This document shows positions 59,607 through 64,000 of a DNA stretch of 64,000 nucleotides, piece by piece; position 1 is the first letter of the stretch; each line of letters opens with the position of its first letter. Source of the DNA: Betaproteobacteria bacterium HGW-Betaproteobacteria-3. Its GTDB lineage: Bacteria; Pseudomonadota; Gammaproteobacteria; Burkholderiales; Burkholderiaceae_C. Where the stretch lies: assembly GCA_002842205.1 (NCBI GenBank), contig PHCI01000024.1, positions 1-64,000 of the forward strand. The letters are read 5' to 3'. A program made the translations under genes and the position numbers. The notes beneath the pieces are model-generated. The model ran no database searches, was not told the origin of the DNA, and saw nothing but the letters and a program-made list of their open reading frames with translations.

Positions 59607-59912
59607 ATGTGGCTGCTTGTGGCGCGTGAACCTCGGGCCAATGCGTCGTATTGGACCGGTCGTCGATGGTTTTCGGCCCTCGACGCAGTGGCCTGGCCAA
59701 TGGTCTGGGTGCTCCTTGTAAGCCAGTTTGATGTGCCTGTCGGGATCGTAGGTCCCATGGTCGTAGCGATTGCGCTCCTGTTCTCGGCAGAACGAATTCA
59801 TCGCGCGGTGTGGGTCAATCACCGCTACTGGTTCACCACTTGGCGCTGGGGCCGAATCGTCATCGCACTGATGGTGATTGGGCTGGTCTTGAAGTTCACG
59901 GTTTCAGCTTGA
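59607..59912 (+). CDS. Small inner-membrane protein of unknown function
   Basis: A 101-residue protein from MWLLVAREPRANASYWTGRRWFSALDAVAWP. Two or three transmembrane segments: about 29-52 (AWPMVWVLLVSQFDVPVGIVGPMVVAIALLFS) and about 80-98 (IVIALMVIGLVLKFTV), separated by a Trp/Arg-rich loop HRAVWVNHRYWFTTWRWGR. The exceptionally good AAAGGAGG 6 bases before the ATG argues for a real gene. I do not recognise the family. It lies convergent to the SRAP gene. Confidence 0.6.
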   Translation: MWLLVAREPRANASYWTGRRWFSALDAVAWPMVWVLLVSQFDVPVGIVGPMVVAIALLFSAERIHRAVWVNHRYWFTTWRWGRIVIALMVIGLVLKFTVSA

Positions 59913-59955
59913 GCCATGACTTGGCCACCACAACATGGCGAATGATCTGAAAGCT

Positions 59956-60918
59956 TCAGGTTGCCCGTGAATGCACATAGTGCAAATGCGGTGGTCGATC
60001 ATCCAGAAGCTTAAGCAGGCTATCCGTGTCCCGCTCCTCGGGGTTGAGCCATTGGTCCAGGTTCTCGGGGCGCAACGCGATCACACACCGATCATGGCCA
60101 GCGGCTGCGACTTCGGGCGGTGGATCGTCTGTGATGAGCGCAAACGAGAGCAAGTCGGGCTCGCCTGGTGCCGTCCAGTGCGACCACAAGCACGCCAACA
60201 GCAACTCCTGGGGTGGTTCGGTCGTGAACTCCACCACCACCATCCGCGGCTCCTCTCCGGGCCTGAGATCACGTCCTTCGGCATGGTGGAGCAGCACGTT
60301 TTCGTAAAAGGCGTTTGCAACCAGCACCCCGTGGGTGTGCCCGAACTGCTCCCTCCAAAACCCGTCGAGGTTGTCTCTGCGCGCGTTGTAGGTGCCCGGG
60401 AAACGGGTGTCATACGAAGCGGGTTTGCCGGCCGGACGGCACTGATAGCGCATGGGTAGGACCTGCCGATGCCCATCGATGGAGACCATGACCAGGGCGT
60501 AGCTCCCCGGAAAAATCCGCGAGTCGCCGGGCAACAGTTCCGGGTTGTCCAACTGATCCAACCGCCTCTGGATTGCAGCGATCTTTGAGCTGGCGATGCG
60601 CTTGCTGTCCGTGGCTGTTTTCGTGGTCTTCACGGTTAGCGCTGCTTCCGCGGCGGCCAGGCGAACCCGCTGCTTTTCCAGGTCATCCCGCAACTGTTGC
60701 CGCTGCTGGTTTCGGTGCTGTTCGATGAGGGCTCGAATGCGCTCGCCATCTGGTCCTGTGGAGTCTTCAAAGGAGGCCTCCATGGCGCGAGGAATGATCA
60801 CCCGTTCGCCACCCGCACGCCGGAAAAACAGGTCAAAGAATTCCTTGATGGAGATGTCTGCGCCCCATTCGCGCACGTACCTCCTGTAGTCCGCCCAGAC
60901 CTGAGCCGAGTAGCACAT
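59956..60918 (-). CDS. SRAP/YedK-like DNA-damage response protein with coiled-coil insertion
   Basis: A 320-residue protein. The catalytic Cys2 follows the initiator Met (MCYSAQVW). The SRAP core continues with IIPRAMEA, YNARRDNLDGF (conserved Asn-Ala-Arg), VLVANAFYENV (Glu of the GFYEW-like motif) and AAAGHDRCVIAL (the HDRM-like His). SRAP proteins such as YedK and HMCES crosslink to abasic sites in single-stranded DNA. Usual length is about 220-230. Here about 95 residues (about 70-165) of Arg/Gln/Ala-rich predicted coiled coil are inserted between the Cys and the core. GGAGG lies 7 bases before the ATG. It is divergent from umuDC. Confidence 0.85.
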   Translation of the reverse strand: MCYSAQVWADYRRYVREWGADISIKEFFDLFFRRAGGERVIIPRAMEASFEDSTGPDGERIRALIEQHRNQQRQQLRDDLEKQRVRLAAAEAALTVKTTKTATDSKRIASSKIAAIQRRLDQLDNPELLPGDSRIFPGSYALVMVSIDGHRQVLPMRYQCRPAGKPASYDTRFPGTYNARRDNLDGFWREQFGHTHGVLVANAFYENVLLHHAEGRDLRPGEEPRMVVVEFTTEPPQELLLACLWSHWTAPGEPDLLSFALITDDPPPEVAAAGHDRCVIALRPENLDQWLNPEERDTDSLLKLLDDRPPHLHYVHSRAT

Positions 60919-61033
60919 GACCACCTCCGCGGTTGTGGAATCGCCACCAGTTTGCCTCAGGGACCGCGTGGCACACATACCCCTTGCCGTGACTTGACGC
61001 TCGAAGATTCTTCGCAGAAATCGGTCCTGAGAA

Positions 61034-61053
61034 TATACTGGATAAATGTACAG
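61034..61053 (+). promoter_or_regulatory. SOS (LexA-type) box overlapping the umuD -10 and start codon
   Basis: CTG-GATAAATGTA-CAG at 61038-61053 is an exact CTG-N10-CAG LexA core, extended by TATA on the left. It overlaps a TATACT -10 box (61034-61039) and the umuD ATG (61046). This places umuDC under SOS control. Confidence 0.8.
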
Positions 61054-61522
61054 TTTCACCGATTTTGCAGATGCGCAGAGAAGAGGGCGATCTTCCGCTG
61101 GGGAGCTACCCATTCCTCTGGGCCAGTTTCCTATCTCGGTGTTGGAACTGGAGACCCCTGTACATGCCGGGTTTCCATCGCCAGCCGAGGATTTCCAGGC
61201 CCAACGCATCGACATCCTCGAACGCCTGGTCACCCATCCCCAGGCCACGTACAGCATGGTTATCCGGGGGCACTCCATGGAGGGCGTGGGGATCTTTGAT
61301 GGCGATGTCGTCCTGGTGGACCGGGCGGTCAAGCCGGCTCACGGACAGATCGTGGTCGCTGTGGTGGACAACGAGTTCACCTGCAAGCAGCTCTGGATGC
61401 GCGGTGGTCGGCTCAAGCTGATGGCGGCCAATCCCACCTTTGCCGACATCGTCCCCACCGAGGGGCAGACGGTAGAGGTGTGGGGCGTCGTGATTGCATC
61501 GATCAAGCAGTTCAAGTGCTGA
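61046..61522 (+). CDS. umuD: UmuD-like translesion polymerase subunit
   Basis: A 158-residue self-cleaving protein of the LexA/UmuD peptidase fold. The cleavage pair Ala-Gly is in PVHAGFPSPAED (about 39-50). The catalytic Ser is in IRGHSMEGVGIFDGD (GxSM, about residue 78), and the catalytic Lys is in ...ANPTFAD-preceding segment NEFTCKQLW (about 110-118). Processed UmuD' forms Pol V with UmuC. The ATG sits in the LexA box with no Shine-Dalgarno sequence in front. It is separated from umuC by 27 bp. A slightly shorter GTG start cannot be excluded. Confidence 0.9.
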   Translation: MYSFTDFADAQRRGRSSAGELPIPLGQFPISVLELETPVHAGFPSPAEDFQAQRIDILERLVTHPQATYSMVIRGHSMEGVGIFDGDVVLVDRAVKPAHGQIVVAVVDNEFTCKQLWMRGGRLKLMAANPTFADIVPTEGQTVEVWGVVIASIKQFKC

Positions 61523-61549
61523 GCGGTTGCGCTTGAGTTGGGACCCCTT

Positions 61550-62860
61550 ATGGCCGCATCACTTTATGCCCTCGTGGACGGCAATAACTTCTATGTGTCG
61601 TGCGAACGCGTATTCAGACCGAGCCTGAACGGTCAACCCGTCATCGTGTTGTCCAACAACGATGGCTGTGCTATTGCGCGCTCCAACGAAGCCAAGGCCC
61701 TGGGCATTGCCATGGGCGCTCCGTGGTTCAAGATCAAACAGCTGCAGGAGACCCACGGGTTGGTCGCACTGTCCGCGAATTTCTGCCTGTACGGGGATCT
61801 CAGTGACCGGATGATGAGCTTGGTCGCGGGCTTGGGCCATCGTCAGGAGATCTATTCCATCGACGAGTCCTTCATCGACATGAGCGGCATTCGGGGGGAT
61901 CTGATCAAGCGTTGCCGAACGATCCGCGAGCGTGTGCTGCGGTGGGTGGGTATCCCTTGCTGCATCGGACTGGGACCCACCAAAACCCTGGCCAAGCTGG
62001 CGAATCACATTGCCAAGACCGCCGAACGCAAACCGGGCAGTTACCCCGCCGAGATGGCCCAGGTCTGCAACCTGGCCAGCCTGGACCGTGGCGCCTTGGA
62101 ATCGGTGCTGGCCAACACAGCGGTGGATGAGGTCTGGGGGGTGGGGAAGCGGATTTCATTCCAGCTCAAGCAGGCCGGGGTTGAATCCGTTCTGCAGTTG
62201 TCGCGGATGGACCTGGCCACCGTGCGCACCCGGTGGTCGGTGGTGCTGGAGCGCACAGTCCGAGAGTTGCAGGGACAGCCATGCGTAGACCTGGAGGACG
62301 TGGCCCCTGACAAACAGGAGATCGCTTGCACGCGCTCATTCGGTCGGCCGGTGACCGAGCTTGCCGATCTGAAAGAAGCCGTCAGTGAGTTCGCCAGTAG
62401 GGCAGGGGAGAAGCTGCGTCGCCAGCACGGATTGGCCAACCTGGTTCACGCGTTCGTGAGAACCAGTCCGTTCCGACCAGACCCCCAGTACAGCGGGTCC
62501 ATCGTTGTGCCTCTACGACGAGCGACGGCCGATTCGACCCGGATTGCGGAAGCCGCGCTGGCTGGTTTGGCTCAGATTTTTAGGCCCGGTTTTCTGTACG
62601 CCAAGGCAGGTGTGATGCTGCTCGAACTGCAGCCGGACTCGGTACAACAGGATGAACTGGACCTGGAACCAGAGCAGGACAAGGACCTGGGTGGGTTGAT
62701 GGGGACACTTGATCAGATCAACCGGCGCTACGGTCGGGGTACCGTGTTGCTCGCCAGCACCGGGCTTGCAGGTGATCGCCGGCATTGGGCCATGAAGCAG
62801 GAACGACGTACCCCGCAGTACACAACCCGATGGGAGGACATGCCTGTGATTCGTGCGTGA
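61550..62860 (+). CDS. umuC: UmuC-like Y-family DNA polymerase V subunit
   Basis: A 436-residue Y-family polymerase. ALVDGNNFYVSCERVFRP (about 6-23, first catalytic Asp), IYSIDESFIDMSGI (the catalytic SIDES at about 97-106) and GPTKTLAKLANHIAKT (thumb) are intact. The C-terminal little finger (about 235-345) and tail are present at normal length. With UmuD' it copies damaged templates. On plasmids such genes raise survival and mutation after DNA damage. ATG at 61550; an in-frame TTG at 61538 is possible. Confidence 0.93.
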   Translation: MAASLYALVDGNNFYVSCERVFRPSLNGQPVIVLSNNDGCAIARSNEAKALGIAMGAPWFKIKQLQETHGLVALSANFCLYGDLSDRMMSLVAGLGHRQEIYSIDESFIDMSGIRGDLIKRCRTIRERVLRWVGIPCCIGLGPTKTLAKLANHIAKTAERKPGSYPAEMAQVCNLASLDRGALESVLANTAVDEVWGVGKRISFQLKQAGVESVLQLSRMDLATVRTRWSVVLERTVRELQGQPCVDLEDVAPDKQEIACTRSFGRPVTELADLKEAVSEFASRAGEKLRRQHGLANLVHAFVRTSPFRPDPQYSGSIVVPLRRATADSTRIAEAALAGLAQIFRPGFLYAKAGVMLLELQPDSVQQDELDLEPEQDKDLGGLMGTLDQINRRYGRGTVLLASTGLAGDRRHWAMKQERRTPQYTTRWEDMPVIRA

Positions 62861-63644
62861 CAGGCCCTAGAAGGAGTTCACGCGGGGCAGGAGATTTCAC
62901 ACGCAGGCCTATGCGATTTGTATGCCCGCAGTTCGATCGGCTGAGGTGGAGCTGCGGCCACGATCTGACACTCATTTTCGTGGTCCCAGCGACGGTTGAA
63001 GGCTGACAGAGGCCGGCCGGTTTTGCAGCCCAATGACAGCTTTCGTCGGAACCAGCCTTTCGTCATTCTGCGAGGCGACCGACCGCTGCACACCTTCAAA
63101 AGCAGTCCTTCATCGTGGGGTTCAGCGCGGCGGTCAGGCGTCTGATGAGTTGCGCTCGGTGAAAGAAGTTAGCGCGCGTCAATGGCTGATACCGCCGGTT
63201 TCCGCGCTGGTGGTAGCTTGTGATTCAAGTGTCCTCGACACGAGGCGCGCTGAAAAGCCAGACGCACAGTCGATCTGTTAGTGTTGATTTCCACGTAAAT
63301 GTGACCCAGTGGCTCAGTTTTCGGTCGGCGCCAACAGTTACAGTCCACTAGGATGCGTGCTCTACGGCCACCGGCCGATGGCAACAGTGTGGGGTGCTCG
63401 TGAGGCCGCGGGTCCAACTGATACACGGGTTCGAGACACCAAGCACAAACCGACCTCTTTGCCGGACGCCACACCCGCTATTACACCGCCGTTTCATTCG
63501 GCGCGGAAGGCGCCCAGCGCCATGGAAAACTGATACGGGTGAGTGTTGTGAAAGAAGCGATGACTGGGAGACCAATGGCCTAGGTGGGAAAGTACGAAGC
63601 CATTTCCTCATTGCCCACCGAGGAATCGGCCAATCCGGTGCATC
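62861..63644. other. Non-coding region after umuC with IS21-type end remnant
   Basis: About 780 bp without a convincing gene. Short open frames are Arg/Ser-rich and lack ribosome-binding sites. At 63309-63336 it holds a 28-bp sequence identical to the right end of the IS21-family element. The surrounding sequence does not match that element's interior. Confidence 0.55.
63309..63336 (+). repeat. Isolated IS21-type terminal repeat
   Basis: Starts GTGGCTCAGTTTTCGG and ends TCGGCGCCAACA, identical to the right end of the intact element (57480-57507). Just left of it, GTGACCCA precedes as a second, divergent repeat unit. Only the end is present, with no istA/istB, so it marks a deleted or related element. 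Confidence 0.65.
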
Positions 63645-64000
63645 TCAAGCGGACCCTGGCCTATCAGAAGATTTCGTCCTCGCCCCCGTCCCCGTCTTTC
63701 CGGACGCAACCGGTCGAATGCCATGGGCCAGCAGCCCGATGAAAATGTCGGCAACCTCATCGCCACGCAGGCGACCTTCTGCGTGGAACCACTGGGAAAT
63801 CCCGCCGACGGCTCCCATGAACCAGAACACCGCCAGCTTGGCATCGCACGGCGCGATGGACCCGTCTCGAACGCCATCCTCGAACACCTGACGCAACTCC
63901 AGATCGAACTTGCGGCGCCTCGCGGTGATCTTCTTCTGATCCGCCGCCGTCATCGCCGAGAAATCGTGGAGGATGGCGGGGGCCCCCATTTCGTCGGTCA
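63645..64000 (-). CDS. TetR-family regulator, C-terminal part (runs off the window)
   Basis: At least 118 residues of the ligand-binding half of a TetR regulator, in an open frame to the window edge; the DNA-binding domain would lie beyond 64000. Visible features: LHDFSAMTAADQKKITARRRKFDLELRQVFEDGVRDGSIAPCDAKLAVFWFMGAVGGISQWF and GRLRGDEVADIFIGLLAHGI. The pattern G-x-I-x-P-C-D-x-K-L-A and WxxxG is typical of TetR proteins that sense acyl-CoAs or fatty acids. It may control another catabolic cluster beyond the window. Confidence 0.75.
   Translation of the reverse strand, partial: TDEMGAPAILHDFSAMTAADQKKITARRRKFDLELRQVFEDGVRDGSIAPCDAKLAVFWFMGAVGGISQWFHAEGRLRGDEVADIFIGLLAHGIRPVASGKTGTGARTKSSDRPGSA

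Noticed and set aside
1-64000. CRISPR arrays, tRNA or rRNA genes
   Set aside because: No regularly spaced direct repeats and no rRNA or tRNA-like sequence noticed on reading both strands; no systematic scan was possible.

Overview
The window looks like part of a large GC-rich conjugative plasmid, or an integrated conjugative element, from a betaproteobacterium, most likely Burkholderiales/Comamonadaceae. This rests on high G+C, the protein families present and the arrangement of the Mob/VirB genes. I see no rRNA, tRNA, CRISPR array or replication initiator, so replicon type and host are inference.

Layout. (1) 1-5180 is plasmid backbone: an ssb-like gene, a DUF932 gene, a minus-strand stbABC-like stability operon, a candidate oriT/control region, then a relaxosome accessory gene and a MOBP-type relaxase gene. 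(2) 5276-7783 is an IS66-family element. (3) 7768-21857 is a 14-kb minus-strand defence operon. Read in transcription order it holds a Phd/ParE-like toxin-antitoxin pair, hsdR, a long hsdM, an hsdS with an extra C-terminal domain, an AAA ATPase plus HNH nuclease pair resembling Septu, and mcrB-mcrC. Nearly all genes overlap or are separated by a few bases. (4) 21911-37135 is the conjugation apparatus, minus strand: virB1, B2, B3, B4, a Cys-rich periplasmic protein, virB6, B5, B8, B9, B10, B11, virD4, an OmpA-like lipoprotein, an LPD7 protein and DUF1173. virB6, virB9 and virB10 each carry an apparent single-base frameshift. A 24-bp palindromic element stands about 100 bp upstream of both the mob operon and the virB operon.

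(5) 37807-51131 is a catabolic cluster. A TetR regulator is divergent from an acyl-CoA ligase, a thiolase, an SDR, a complete LivKHMGF-type ABC importer, a CMD-family protein, a second CoA ligase, a second SDR and an MBL-fold hydrolase. The divergent promoter carries four GGTACC-centred sites in two pairs with 20-bp spacing. The set suggests import, CoA activation and side-chain breakdown of an unidentified organic acid. (6) 51328-59207 is accessory: a LuxR-type regulator, an unknown protein, an ACT protein, a fatty-acid desaturase-like protein, a membrane transporter split by an IS21-family element with a direct target repeat, and an ArgP-like LysR regulator. (7) 59607-62860 is a small membrane protein and a DNA-damage module: an SRAP/YedK-like protein with a coiled-coil insertion, and umuDC with a LexA-type box over the umuD start. 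(8) 62861-64000 is largely non-coding, with an IS21-type end remnant and the 3' part of a second TetR gene that runs off the window.

The most interesting parts are the composite defence operon with its probable autoregulated TA promoter, the shared tra operator candidate, the paired TetR operators, and the cluster of indels in the T4SS genes.
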